From positions 1-64,000 of the forward strand of contig NZ_BAGN01000050.1 of assembly GCF_000308835.1 (NCBI RefSeq): a stretch of 64,000 bases of DNA, written 5' to 3'. The notes below the pieces were generated by a model. That model did not search any database and was not told the DNA's origin. It saw only the letters and a program-made list of their open reading frames with translations. Position 1 is the first letter of the stretch; each line of letters begins with the position of its first letter. This DNA comes from Nocardia vinacea NBRC 16497. Its GTDB lineage: Bacteria > Actinomycetota > Actinomycetes > Mycobacteriales > Mycobacteriaceae. Below are positions 7,744-16,506 of the stretch, one piece after another. The translations under genes and the position numbers were made by a program.

Positions 7744-10700
7744 ATGGGTTGGAGCAACGGCCCGCCGACCTGGGCGGAGTTGGAGCGGGTGCTATCCGGT
7801 CGGCCAGGGCCGACGAATCCGGACGCGATGTATCCGGGCGACGGCGGCGACAGTCCGGCGTGGTCGCGCAAGCGCGGGAATTATCGGGCCGAACCGGCCG
7901 AACCACCCAGTGTTGTTTCGAGCGACCTGCAAGCAGTCGCTAGCGGCGGGCCGGTGGTGCCGTACGCGGAGTTGCACGCGCATTCGGCCTACAGCTTCCT
8001 CGACGGTGCGAGTCAACCGGAGGAGTTGGTGGAGGAGGCGGTGCGGCTCGGGCTGGAGGCGATCGCGCTCACCGATCACGACGGCTTCTACGGAACCGTG
8101 CGCTTCTTCGAGGCGGCCAGGGAATGGGGTATGCCGACGGTTTACGGGGCCGAATTGTCGCTGGGCACCGCGGAAGACGCACCGCGCCTCGGGAATTCGC
8201 TCGGCCATGTCGGCGCACCCGATTCGGCGCCGCGCACCGGCTCCCCGGACCCGGCCGGTCCGCATCTGCTGGTGCTTGCCCGCGGTCAAGAGGGCTATCG
8301 CCGACTCTCCAGTGAGATCGCGGCCGCCCACATGGCCGCGGGGGAGAAGGGCATCCTCCGCTACGACCTGGACGCGCTCACCGCGGCGGCGGGCGGGCAC
8401 TGGCACATCCTGACCGGATGCCGCAAAGGCCATGTGCGCCAAGCCCTCGACCGTGACCTGCAGGCGGGAGACACCCGTCTCGAGCGAGCCGAGGCCGCCC
8501 TGCGCGACCTGACGGAGCGCTTCGGCGCTGACCGGGTGAGCGTGGAACTCACCCATCACGGCATTCCGGAGGACGACGAACGCAACACCCACCTCATCGC
8601 CCTGGCCGATCGTCTCGGTCTGCCCGTGGTGGCCACCACCGGAGCGCATTTCGCGGCACCTGCCCAGCGCCGTCGCGCCATGGCGCTCGCGGCGATCCGG
8701 GCGCGCCGGAGCCTGGACGATATCGCGGGCTGGTTGGCGCCGACCGGTGGCGCACACCTGCGCTCCGGCGCGGAGATGGCGCAGTTGTTCGCTGCCTGTC
8801 CGGAGGCGGTGGCGAATGCGGTGACGCTCGCCCGCGAATGCGCCTTCGATCTGAAATTGATCGCGCCGAGCCTGCCGCCGTTCGACGTGCCCGACGGCCA
8901 CGACGAGGCGTCCTGGCTGCGTGAACTCACCCTTGCGGGCGCGGCTCGGCGTTACGGTCCGCCGTCGGGAAATCCCGAGGCGTATCAGCAGATCGAGCAC
9001 GAACTCGCGGTCATCGACGAGATGAAGTTTCCCGGTTACTTCCTGGTGGTGCACGATATCGTCAGCTTCTGCAAGGAAAACGACATCCTCTGCCAGGGCC
9101 GGGGTTCGGCCGCCAATTCGGCCGTCTGCTACGCGATCGGCATCACCAATGTCGACCCGGTTGCCGCCGAATTGCTGTTCGAACGCTTCCTCGCCCCGGA
9201 ACGCGATGGCCCGCCCGATATCGACATCGATATCGAATCCGATCGCCGCGAGGAGGCGATCCAACACGTCTACGCCAAATACGGACGTGAATACGCCGCT
9301 CAGGTGGCGAATGTGATCACCTATCGCGGTAAGTCCGCGGTCCGCGATGCCGCACGCGCACTGGGCTTTTCACCTGGACAGCAGGATGCCTGGAGTAAGC
9401 AGGTGAGCCGCTGGACCGGAGTAGGCGCCGAAACCGGCACCGATATTCCCGTGGAAGTGCTGGAGCTGGCCACCGAAATCGAGGGTCTGCCAAGACATCT
9501 CGGCATCCATTCCGGCGGCATGGTGATCTGTGACCGGCCCATCGCCGATGTCTGCCCGGTCGAATGGGCGCGCATGCCCGGCCGCAGCGTACTGCAGTGG
9601 GATAAAGACGATTGCGCCGCAATAAATCTGGTGAAGTTCGACCTGCTCGGTCTCGGCATGCTCTCCGCGCTGCACTACATGATCGATATGGTGCGTGAGC
9701 ACAAGGGCGAAACCGTCGAACTGCACAAGCTGGACCTGAAGGAAACCGCTGTCTACGAGATGCTTTCGCGCGCCGATTCGGTGGGGGTGTTCCAGGTGGA
9801 GTCGCGGGCGCAGATGGCCACGCTGCCCCGGCTGAAGCCACGGGAATTCTACGACTTGGTGGTGGAGGTGGCGCTGATCCGGCCCGGTCCGATCCAGGGT
9901 GGTTCGGTGCATCCCTACATCCGTCGCCGCAATGGTGACGAGAAAGTGCGCTATGACCATGACGCGCTGAAGAATTCGCTGAAACGCACCCTCGGCGTGC
10001 CCCTGTTCCAGGAGCAGCTCATGCAGATGGCCATCGACGTCGCCGGTTTCACCGCCGCCGAGGCCGATCAGTTGCGCCGCGCCATGGGTTCCAAACGCTC
10101 ACCCGAACGCATGGAGCGTCTCAAGGGCAGGCTGTATCAGGGCATGCGCGATCTGCACGGCATTACCGGCGAAGTCGCCGACCGCATCTACGAGAAGCTG
10201 TACGCCTTCGCGAATTTCGGCTTCCCGGAGAGCCATTCGCAGAGCTTCGCCTCGATCGTGTTCTACTCGGCCTGGTTCAAACTGCACTATCCGGCGGCCT
10301 TCTGCGCCGGATTGCTGCGTGCCCAGCCGATGGGGTTCTACTCCCCGCAGTCGCTGGTCGCCGACGCCCGCAGGCACGGCGTCCTGGTGCACGGACCTGA
10401 TATCAATGCCAGCCGCGCCGAACCCACCGTCGAAAACCATGGTGACGAGGTGCGGCTCGGCCTTGCGACCGTCCGTCACATCGGCACCGACCTCGCCGAA
10501 CGCATTGTCACTGCCCGATCGTCCGGTTCGTACACCTCCTTCCTCGACCTGACCGGTCGCGTGGAACTCACCGTCGCCCAAGCCGAATCCCTCGCCACCG
10601 CAGGCGCTTTGGGTTGTCTCGGCATCACCCGACGCGAGGCGCTGTGGGCGGCGGGTGCCGCGGCGGGCGAACGTCCCGACCGACTCCCCGGCACCGGCGC

Positions 10701-11142
10701 CGCCACCACCGCCCCCGCCCTGCCCGGCATGAGCGAACTCGAACTGGCCGCCGCCGACGTCTGGGCCACCGGTATTTCCCCGGGCAGCTATCCCACCGAA
10801 TTCCTACGCCCGCAACTGGATGCGCTCGGTGTCATCCCCGCCGCCGGCTTGCTCGACGTGCCCGACGGCTCCCGCGTTCTGGTCGGCGGCGCCGTCACGC
10901 ATCGGCAACGCCCTGCCACCGCCGCCGGTGTCACCTTCCTCAACCTGGAAGACGAAACCGGCATGGTGAACGTCGTCTGCTCGGTGGGCCTGTGGACCCG
11001 CTATCGCCGCCTGGCCCAGAGCGCCCCCGCCCTGCTCATCCGCGGCCGGGTCCAGAATGCGGAGGGCGCGGTCAGTGTCGTCGCCGAATATCTGCAGCGC
11101 ATGGACCTGCGCGTCGATTCGAAATCCCGCGACTTCCGTTGA
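7744..11142 (+). CDS. dnaE2: error-prone DNA polymerase III alpha subunit DnaE2
   Basis: A 1132-residue C-family polymerase. After the ImuB-era family start MGWSNGPPTWAELERVL comes a PHP domain from about residue 73 (YAELHAHSAYSFLDGAS), the palm with catalytic acids in PDIDIDIESD near residue 491, fingers, a helix-hairpin-helix region and a C-terminal OB fold (VLVGGAVTHRQRPATAAG). DnaE2 performs mutagenic translesion synthesis together with ImuA' and ImuB. The ATG follows a strong GAGGAGGTG site and a LexA box. The linker before the PHP domain holds the residues SSDLQAVASGG, encoded by an in-frame copy of a dispersed repeat. Confidence 0.95.
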   Translation: MGWSNGPPTWAELERVLSGRPGPTNPDAMYPGDGGDSPAWSRKRGNYRAEPAEPPSVVSSDLQAVASGGPVVPYAELHAHSAYSFLDGASQPEELVEEAVRLGLEAIALTDHDGFYGTVRFFEAAREWGMPTVYGAELSLGTAEDAPRLGNSLGHVGAPDSAPRTGSPDPAGPHLLVLARGQEGYRRLSSEIAAAHMAAGEKGILRYDLDALTAAAGGHWHILTGCRKGHVRQALDRDLQAGDTRLERAEAALRDLTERFGADRVSVELTHHGIPEDDERNTHLIALADRLGLPVVATTGAHFAAPAQRRRAMALAAIRARRSLDDIAGWLAPTGGAHLRSGAEMAQLFAACPEAVANAVTLARECAFDLKLIAPSLPPFDVPDGHDEASWLRELTLAGAARRYGPPSGNPEAYQQIEHELAVIDEMKFPGYFLVVHDIVSFCKENDILCQGRGSAANSAVCYAIGITNVDPVAAELLFERFLAPERDGPPDIDIDIESDRREEAIQHVYAKYGREYAAQVANVITYRGKSAVRDAARALGFSPGQQDAWSKQVSRWTGVGAETGTDIPVEVLELATEIEGLPRHLGIHSGGMVICDRPIADVCPVEWARMPGRSVLQWDKDDCAAINLVKFDLLGLGMLSALHYMIDMVREHKGETVELHKLDLKETAVYEMLSRADSVGVFQVESRAQMATLPRLKPREFYDLVVEVALIRPGPIQGGSVHPYIRRRNGDEKVRYDHDALKNSLKRTLGVPLFQEQLMQMAIDVAGFTAAEADQLRRAMGSKRSPERMERLKGRLYQGMRDLHGITGEVADRIYEKLYAFANFGFPESHSQSFASIVFYSAWFKLHYPAAFCAGLLRAQPMGFYSPQSLVADARRHGVLVHGPDINASRAEPTVENHGDEVRLGLATVRHIGTDLAERIVTARSSGSYTSFLDLTGRVELTVAQAESLATAGALGCLGITRREALWAAGAAAGERPDRLPGTGAATTAPALPGMSELELAAADVWATGISPGSYPTEFLRPQLDALGVIPAAGLLDVPDGSRVLVGGAVTHRQRPATAAGVTFLNLEDETGMVNVVCSVGLWTRYRRLAQSAPALLIRGRVQNAEGAVSVVAEYLQRMDLRVDSKSRDFR
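7916..7946 (+). repeat. short palindromic repeat element, copy 2 (inside dnaE2)
   Basis: This 31-bp copy shares all but two bases with 11561-11591. It lies in frame in the dnaE2 linker and encodes SSDLQAVASG. Confidence 0.75.
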
Positions 11143-11145
11143 GGC

Positions 11146-11544
11146 TCAGAACATTCCGTTCGCATTGGCGGCCTGCTCCGGAACCGGCTGGATGACATCC
11201 CAGTGTTCGACCAGCTTTCCGTCGGCGAGGCGGAAGATATCCATGATCGCCAGCCCGCGGTCGCCGGGTTCACGCACGCCGTGCACGTGGGCGACCACGT
11301 AATCACCCTCTGCCACAATGCGTTTCACTTCGACGCGCAGTTTCGGCGCCCCCTCCTTCAGACCGGTGAGGCGTGCGAGTAGCCCGTCGAAGCCGTCGGC
11401 GATTTCCGGATTGTGCTGGATGTAGTGCGCACCGAAGAACTCGGCGGCGGCCTCGAAATCCTTGGCGTTGAACGCTGCTTCGTAGAACGCGAGGACGGCC
11501 TGCTTATTCGATTCGAGCTTCGGATCTGCGGAAGTGCTGGTCAC
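11146..11544 (-). CDS. SnoaL-like / NTF2-fold protein
   Basis: A 132-residue NTF2-like protein. Typical features are the N-terminal helix NKQAVLAFYEAAFNAKDFEAAAEFF, then YIQHNPEIADG (a conserved His-Asn-Pro motif of the SnoaL group) and the C-terminal strands IMDIFRLADGKLVEHWDV. SnoaL-like proteins include polyketide cyclases and many uncharacterised enzymes. A GTG start at 11544 is chosen because GGAG lies 8 nt upstream; an ATG at 11550 is only 2 nt from the same site. It is divergent from a TetR gene with two operators between them, and converges on dnaE2. Confidence 0.8.
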   Translation of the reverse strand: MTSTSADPKLESNKQAVLAFYEAAFNAKDFEAAAEFFGAHYIQHNPEIADGFDGLLARLTGLKEGAPKLRVEVKRIVAEGDYVVAHVHGVREPGDRGLAIMDIFRLADGKLVEHWDVIQPVPEQAANANGMF

Positions 11545-11560
11545 GGGCATATCTCCGGTC

Positions 11561-11591
11561 TTTCGAGCGATCTGCAAGCAGTCGCCAGCGG
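11561..11591 (+). repeat. short palindromic repeat element, copy 3
   Basis: 31-bp copy of the family seen at 5238 and 7916. It lies between the SnoaL-like start and the paired TetR operators. Confidence 0.7.
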
Positions 11592-11603
11592 TAACTGAAC
11601 AGC

Positions 11604-11628
11604 TGTAGCGCTACAACTGTAGCGCTAC
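11604..11628. promoter_or_regulatory. tandem TetR operators
   Basis: TGTAGCGCTACA (perfect palindrome, 11604-11615) is followed by TGTAGCGCTAC (11618-11628), 14 bp apart centre to centre. They sit between the SnoaL-like gene and the TetR gene at 11652. Confidence 0.7.
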
Positions 11629-11651
11629 GTGTGTCCGGCTACAATCCCCTG

Positions 11652-12290
11652 ATGACCTCCGATGCGACGACCCGGCGCGGTCGCAATCCGCGCGGCCACG
11701 GCGGCCGACTGCGTGCGGAGATCGTCGATGCCGCGATCCGGCTGCTGGATGAACTCGGCGATGATCAGGCCCTGTCCATGCGTGCGGTGGCGCGCGAAAT
11801 CGGCAGTGCCGCAACGTCGGTCTACCTGCATTTCGCCGATCGAGACGCACTGGTGTTGGCCGCGCTGGAGCGCTATCACGGCGATCTGGTGCGCGCGATC
11901 GATGACGCGGAGGCCGCCGTCGACGATCCCGTCGACAGATTGCGCGCCCGCATCCGCGTCCTCGGCGACTGGGCCTATCGACATCCGGGTATGTACAAGG
12001 TGCTGCACGAGAGCACCCTCAATCAGCGCGTGGCCATGCCGTTCAAGCGAGAACTGACCGAACGCACGGCCGCCGCGATCCGGCGCTGTATGGATGCAGA
12101 TCTCGTGCCCGTCGACGACCCGGTTTCGGTCATGCTCGACCTGCGCGCGGCAGTGCACGGTGCGGTGTCGATGCGACTCAACGAACCCGGCCAGACCTGG
12201 CCGCCGCTCGCCGATCAGATCGAGCGATTTCTCGTGAAACTGGTCGGCGTCCCTTCGACATTCGGGAATGGCCCGCATCGAGCTTCGTGA
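11652..12290 (+). CDS. TetR family regulator
   Basis: A 212-residue TetR protein with its helix-turn-helix at about residues 22-65 (IVDAAIRLLDELG through MRAVAREIGSAATSVYLHFADRD) and a ligand domain of the WHG type (AYRHPGMYKVLHES). The ATG at 11652 is taken because the earlier in-frame GTG at 11631 lies within the operator region. The two TGTAGCGCTAC palindromes immediately upstream probably bind this protein, controlling it and the divergent SnoaL-like gene. Confidence 0.85.
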   Translation: MTSDATTRRGRNPRGHGGRLRAEIVDAAIRLLDELGDDQALSMRAVAREIGSAATSVYLHFADRDALVLAALERYHGDLVRAIDDAEAAVDDPVDRLRARIRVLGDWAYRHPGMYKVLHESTLNQRVAMPFKRELTERTAAAIRRCMDADLVPVDDPVSVMLDLRAAVHGAVSMRLNEPGQTWPPLADQIERFLVKLVGVPSTFGNGPHRAS

Positions 12291-12321
12291 CCGAATTCGC
12301 CGCAGCGGCTACCCTGCGTGC

Positions 12322-13404
12322 ATGCGGAAGCTTGCTGTGCTGGTGATCGGCCTGCTGGGTTTGACGTTGCTGGTCGGCTGTGGTGATGACAACGACGACA
12401 ATGCCGGTCCGGGCCGGTCGAGCATGGCGACCGTCGCGCCGATGGCGCCGCCGCCGAGTCTGCGCGAGGGCTCCCCGGCGAAGGGGGATACCGGCGGGAC
12501 CACCGTCGAGGCGCGCAAGGAGGTCATCACCGGCAGCGTCGATATCACCGCCGGTGATCCGATCAAGGCAGGCGGTCAGGTGACCGATCAGGTGCGCGAG
12601 GTCGGCGGCCGGGTCGACAGCCGCACCGAACAGCCGGGCACCGATGACACCGATCCGCAGGCCACGCTCACTGTGCGGGTGCCCGCGGATAAGACGGACA
12701 AATTCATCGATGGCCTCGGCGGGGTCGGCCGGGTCACCCGGATGAGCACCAACCGCGACGACGTCACCATGCAATGGGAGGACCTCGACGCCAGGATCAA
12801 GGCGCTGCAGGCCTCGGTCGACCGGTTGCGCGCGCTCATCTCGGGTGCGACCAATACCGCGGATCTCATTGCCGCCGAACAGGCGCTGTCGAGTCGGCAG
12901 GGTGAGCTCGACAGCCTCACCGCGCAAAAACGGCACCTCGACGATCAGGTCGCGCTGTCCACGCTGACCATCGACATCACCACCGAGGACAAGGATTCCG
13001 ATGAGGGGCCGACCAATTTCTGGGACGGCATCGTCTCCGGCTGGCATTCGCTGGTCGATTGGCTGAAGGACGCGGTGGTGTTCACCGGCAAGGCGATTCC
13101 GTGGCTCGGATTCGTCGTGGTGATCGGCGCGGTGGTGTGGGGTGTCGTGCGGGTGGTGCGGGGCCGGAAGCCTTCGTCGGGATCGGGAGAATCCGAGCAG
13201 GGCAAGGCCGCTGCGGTCGGTGCGCCGACCGGGGCGAGTGCGACGGCAGCAGAAGGTGCCGGTGCTGACGCAGGCGCAGGGACCGGGGCGACCGGTTCAG
13301 GCACTGAGACCGGGAAAGGTGCTGGTACAGCGAAAGGCACTGGGGCGATAGGAGATACAGGTGCCGACGGTCGTAAGGGCGACGATCAAACCGAACAGCC
13401 GTAA
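12322..13404 (+). CDS. DUF4349 lipoprotein
   Basis: A 360-residue membrane protein. The N-terminus is a lipoprotein signal (MRKLAVLVIGLLGLTLLVGCG, lipobox LVGC). A DUF4349 domain follows (about residues 70-235), including a coiled-coil stretch ARIKALQASVDRLRALISG. A single transmembrane helix lies at about 258-278 (IPWLGFVVVIGAVVWGVV) and the tail is low-complexity Gly/Ala/Thr. Function is unknown; the layout suggests an extracytoplasmic domain anchored at both ends. The frame is open further upstream, but only this ATG gives the signal peptide. Its 3' end overlaps the next gene by 44 bp. Confidence 0.8.
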   Translation: MRKLAVLVIGLLGLTLLVGCGDDNDDNAGPGRSSMATVAPMAPPPSLREGSPAKGDTGGTTVEARKEVITGSVDITAGDPIKAGGQVTDQVREVGGRVDSRTEQPGTDDTDPQATLTVRVPADKTDKFIDGLGGVGRVTRMSTNRDDVTMQWEDLDARIKALQASVDRLRALISGATNTADLIAAEQALSSRQGELDSLTAQKRHLDDQVALSTLTIDITTEDKDSDEGPTNFWDGIVSGWHSLVDWLKDAVVFTGKAIPWLGFVVVIGAVVWGVVRVVRGRKPSSGSGESEQGKAAAVGAPTGASATAAEGAGADAGAGTGATGSGTETGKGAGTAKGTGAIGDTGADGRKGDDQTEQP

Positions 13405-13591
13405 GGGCCCGCTCGTCGAAACTCTCGACGACGGCACCCTGCAGCTGTATGTCCGGGCGCCCGCCGTGGAGGGCAAGGCGAACAAGGCCGCCATCGAACT
13501 CCTCGCCGACCACTACGGCGTCCCGAAATCCGCCGTCCGCCTCGCCGCAGGCGCAACCTCCCGCTTCAAACGCTTCGAGCTGGACCTCTGA
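13361..13591 (+). CDS. DUF167 (YggU-type) family protein
   Basis: A 76-residue protein with the DUF167 signature: VRATIKPNSRKG at the start, then YVRAPAVEGKANKAAIELLADHYGVPKSAVRLAAGATSRFK in two parts joined by a short loop. The family is a compact alpha/beta fold of unknown role. The GTG start lies inside the preceding lipoprotein gene in another frame; that overlap falls in the lipoprotein's low-complexity tail. Confidence 0.85.
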   Translation: MPTVVRATIKPNSRKGPLVETLDDGTLQLYVRAPAVEGKANKAAIELLADHYGVPKSAVRLAAGATSRFKRFELDL

Positions 13592-13667
13592 GCCCCGCGC
13601 AGGAGGTCTCGAAGTCGAACTGCGCACCCCTCGTATGAGCCGTACACCCCATGTCCCGGGGTGACGG

Positions 13668-14132
13668 TCACACGCCGCCGGGAAATCCGAACTGGCGCCA
13701 GGCCTCGTAGACGGTGACGGCGGCGGCATTGGAGAGGTTCATCGAGCGGCGGCCGGGCAGCATCGGGATGCGCAGTCGATCGGTGATGTGCGGATCGTCG
13801 AGCACCTCCGTCGGCAGCCCCGTCGGTTCGGTGCCGAACAGCAGCACATCACCCTCCCGGTACGCCACATCGGTATACCGCGTGCTCGCCTGGGTCGTGA
13901 ATGCGAACACCCGCTCGGGCCGCACCGCTTCCCACGCCGCCGCGAGGTTCTTGTGCACCGTCACCGAGGCCAGATCGTGGTAGTCCAATCCGGCCCGCCG
14001 CAACTTCGCCTCCGAAAGGTCGAACCCCAACGGCTCCACCAGATGCAGCTCACACCCGGTCCCAGCGACAAGTCGAATCGCATTGCCGGTATTTCCGGGA
14101 ATCGCGGGCTCGTGAAACATCAAACGGAACAC
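13668..14132 (-). CDS. trmL: tRNA (cytidine(34)-2'-O)-methyltransferase
   Basis: A 154-residue SPOUT methyltransferase. It has the N-terminal FHEPAIPGNTGNAIRLVAGTG motif of TrmL (shown in two parts: FHEPAIPGNTGNAIRL and VAGTGCELHLVEPLGF), the SAM-knot segments LLFGTEPTGLP and IPMLPGRRSMNLSNAAAV, and the usual family length. TrmL methylates the wobble position of leucine tRNAs. GTG at 14132 aligns with the usual family start; a TTG at 14144 is the upstream alternative. It is followed closely by the TetR gene upstream on the same strand. Confidence 0.9.
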   Translation of the reverse strand: MFRLMFHEPAIPGNTGNAIRLVAGTGCELHLVEPLGFDLSEAKLRRAGLDYHDLASVTVHKNLAAAWEAVRPERVFAFTTQASTRYTDVAYREGDVLLFGTEPTGLPTEVLDDPHITDRLRIPMLPGRRSMNLSNAAAVTVYEAWRQFGFPGGV

Positions 14133-14158
14133 CCGTGCAGTCAACCAGGTCGCTCCGG

Positions 14159-14746
14159 CTAGCCCGGAACGACATCGGGCAGGTCCTGCGCGCCGGTCAC
14201 GAGTTTCAGTTCGTTGACGGATTCTCGGATGAGTTGCGACAGGGTTCGCTCGCCGTCGACCCAGCTCTCGAAGGCGATCTTGAACACGGCGATCCCGGCC
14301 TCGGCGGCCAGACTCGCGGCCGGATCGGTCACGCCGCGCCCGCGTAGCGCCTCGGCCAGCGCGGCGGCGAGCGTTGCGAGCTTGACCAACTCGCGCTCTC
14401 GAAGTTCGGCATTGGCCGCGATAACGGCTTGCCGCTGCCAGGCGAACTCGCGGCGCTGCTCGAAAACAGCATCGGCGACCTCGGTGAGCGCCGTGGCGAT
14501 CGCCTCGAGCGGCAGCATGGCAGCGGGCGCGTCGTGCACCCCGCGCACGAGGGCCTCTTGGAGCGCGCTCGCCCCCGCGAACAGGACCTCGCGCTTATCG
14601 GCGAAATGCCGGAAGAACGTTCGCTCGGTAAGCCCCGCACGCTGGGTGATCTCGGCGACGGTCGTGCTCTCGAACCCGTTCTCGCGGTACAGCTCCAGAG
14701 CCGATTTTGCGAGGCGACCGCGCGCATCAGGCTCCCATCGACTCAT
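14159..14746 (-). CDS. TetR family regulator
   Basis: A 195-residue TetR protein with its helix-turn-helix in the first 55 residues (LAKSALELYRENGFESTTV, then ITQRAGLTERTFFRHFADKREVL). It is divergent from the NAD-dependent epimerase-like gene at 14860. Two GATGACAG-type dyads lie in the gap, so it probably represses both itself and that enzyme. Ligand unknown. Confidence 0.85.
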   Translation of the reverse strand: MSRWEPDARGRLAKSALELYRENGFESTTVAEITQRAGLTERTFFRHFADKREVLFAGASALQEALVRGVHDAPAAMLPLEAIATALTEVADAVFEQRREFAWQRQAVIAANAELRERELVKLATLAAALAEALRGRGVTDPAASLAAEAGIAVFKIAFESWVDGERTLSQLIRESVNELKLVTGAQDLPDVVPG

Positions 14747-14762
14747 GTGCAGGATCTTATCT

Positions 14763-14813
14763 GATGACAGCGACTGTCATCGCGTGTACTGTCTGATGAC
14801 AGTCACTGACATC
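14763..14813. promoter_or_regulatory. paired TetR operators
   Basis: GATGACAGCGACTGTCATC (14763-14781, perfect 8-bp arms) and a second copy GATGACAGTCACTGACATC (14795-14813, one arm mismatch) lie between the divergent TetR and epimerase-like genes. Confidence 0.7.
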
Positions 14814-14859
14814 ACTGCCTTCGCGCCGGCGAGGGCATCGAAAGACTTGGAGTACTTCC

Positions 14860-15768
14860 GTGCGGATCTTCCTTACCGGAGCATCGGGACATATCGGCTC
14901 CGCGGTCATCCCGGAACTTCTCGACGCCGGGCACGAGGTCGTCGGCCTGGCTCGCTCGAATGAAGCTGCCGCCGCGGTGGCAGCAGCCGGTGCCGACGTG
15001 CACCGCGGAGATCTCGACGATCTCGACAACCTGCGCGCAGTCGCCGCCGCGGCCGACGGCGTTATCCACCTGGCCTTCAAACATGAAGCCATGCGGACCG
15101 GCGACTACGCCGGAGCGATCGCGGCCGACCTGCGTGCCATCGAAACGATCGGTGATGCGCTCGCGGGCACCGGCAAACCCTTCGTAAGCACATCGGGCAC
15201 GCTCCAACTCGCATTCGCCGGGCTTACCAGGGTGGGAACCGAAGCTGATGCGCTCGATGCGGGGCACAGGGTCGACGCCGAGAATGCGGTGGTCGCGCTC
15301 GCGGACCGCGGTGTTCGATCGTCCGTCGTTCGGCTCCCGCCGACCGTGCACAGTTCACTCGACCACCACGGCTTCGTTCCGACCTTGATCGCCACCGCCC
15401 GCGATAAGGGCATCGCCGCCTACATCGGCGACGGGAACAACCGCTGGCCCGCCGGACACACTCTCGATGCCGCGCACCTGTACCGCTTGGCGCTGGAAAC
15501 CGCCCCCGCGGGGGCGCGGTTACATGCCGTCGATGACGAAGGCGTGCCCTTCCGTGAGATCGCCGAAGCGATCGGTCGCCACCTGGATCTACCGGTGATC
15601 AGCATTTCGCCGGAGCAGGCGGACGCTCACTTCGGTTACCTCGGTCCTCTCGTCGCGCTGGACAATCCGACCTCGAGCGCGCGGACCCGGGAACTTCTGA
15701 CCTGGAAGCCGACACACCCCGGCCTCATCGAGGATCTCGACCAGGGCCATTACTTCAAAGCTCGTTAG
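14860..15768 (+). CDS. NAD-dependent epimerase/dehydratase-like SDR
   Basis: A 302-residue extended SDR starting with GTG in front of RIFLTGASGHIGSAVI. The cofactor motif TGASGHIG is N-terminal, followed by the acidic strand end RGDLDD and VIHLAFKH. The catalytic Tyr-x-x-x-Lys pair is not obvious, so it belongs to the atypical group that includes putative epimerases and nucleoside-diphosphate-sugar reductases. Control by the divergent TetR at 14746 is likely from the twin operators. Its last 14 bp overlap the converging CMD gene. Confidence 0.8.
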   Translation: MRIFLTGASGHIGSAVIPELLDAGHEVVGLARSNEAAAAVAAAGADVHRGDLDDLDNLRAVAAAADGVIHLAFKHEAMRTGDYAGAIAADLRAIETIGDALAGTGKPFVSTSGTLQLAFAGLTRVGTEADALDAGHRVDAENAVVALADRGVRSSVVRLPPTVHSSLDHHGFVPTLIATARDKGIAAYIGDGNNRWPAGHTLDAAHLYRLALETAPAGARLHAVDDEGVPFREIAEAIGRHLDLPVISISPEQADAHFGYLGPLVALDNPTSSARTRELLTWKPTHPGLIEDLDQGHYFKAR

Positions 15769-16306
15769 CGGCCCGCTCCGGGATGGCGCATGCCATGCCC
15801 TCCGCCATCCCGGTCGGGCGCACACCCAGCCCCTGGTTGTGACGGGCGCGCTGGTTCTCCCAGGCGATGCCGGCCGTCAATTCGGCGAACTGTCCTTTGG
15901 ACAGGTGCGTCAGCAATTCGGTGCGCAGGTCCGCGAGGTCGATGGCCGGGGTTGCGGTCATGGCCTCGGCAAAGGAGATGACGAGTTTTTCGAGGTCGCT
16001 GTAGGCGTCGCTGGTGCGATAGCGCGGCAGGTCGCGCAATTGTTGTTCGGTGAGTCCGCTGGAGTGCGCCAGCGCCGAGCCGATATCCAGGCAGAATTCG
16101 CAATTCACGAGTCCGGCCGTCTTCAGTTCGGCCAGCTCTTTGAGCTTCGGATCCAGTCTGTTGCTGAACAGCAGCGCTGTTTCGTATCCGATCGTGCCGA
16201 AAAGGATCTGCGGTCGGCGGGCCAGCCAGCCGAACAGGTCGGATCGGTTCCGTTTCGCCTGCCGAACCGCTTGCAGGTAGTGCCGAATCCGGGTAAGCGC
16301 TCGCAT
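15755..16306 (-). CDS. carboxymuconolactone decarboxylase (AhpD-like) family protein
   Basis: A 183-residue all-helical protein of the CMD/AhpD family. The redox motif ELKTAGLVNCEFCLDIGSAL carries the C-x-x-C pair (N-C-E-F-C), as in AhpD-like peroxidase partners, with a His-Ser-Ser segment shortly after in place of the usual DHH. The C-terminus HNQGLGV is typical. A role as alkylhydroperoxidase-type redox protein is likely but not proven. A dyad at 16348-16362 lies upstream. Confidence 0.8.
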   Translation of the reverse strand: MRALTRIRHYLQAVRQAKRNRSDLFGWLARRPQILFGTIGYETALLFSNRLDPKLKELAELKTAGLVNCEFCLDIGSALAHSSGLTEQQLRDLPRYRTSDAYSDLEKLVISFAEAMTATPAIDLADLRTELLTHLSKGQFAELTAGIAWENQRARHNQGLGVRPTGMAEGMACAIPERAANEL

Positions 16307-16347
16307 TGTCCGTACCCCCTTGTGCCGGATGAATCTTTTCTCTCGAA

Positions 16348-16362
16348 ACTACGCCGCGTAGT
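16348..16362 (-). promoter_or_regulatory. dyad upstream of the CMD gene
   Basis: ACTACG-CCG-CGTAGT, a perfect 6-bp dyad 42 bp before the start of the AhpD-like gene. Candidate operator for an unlinked regulator. Confidence 0.45.
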
Positions 16363-16506
16363 AGTCGGAGGCAATGTCTGATCGGTGTGCCGTGGTGCGG
16401 CGAAATCTGTTGCGGAGCAGTAGCCCTGTCTCGAGGCTCGCCGTGTGAGTGCGCGACCGCGTCGCACTGGTGTGAGCGGCCGCATGTCGTCTGCAAGAAT
16501 CGGAGC

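Noticed and set aside
7792..9267. 491-codon minus-strand ORF opposite dnaE2
   Set aside because: Arg/Gly/His-rich shadow of the dnaE2 coding frame with no recognisable domain.
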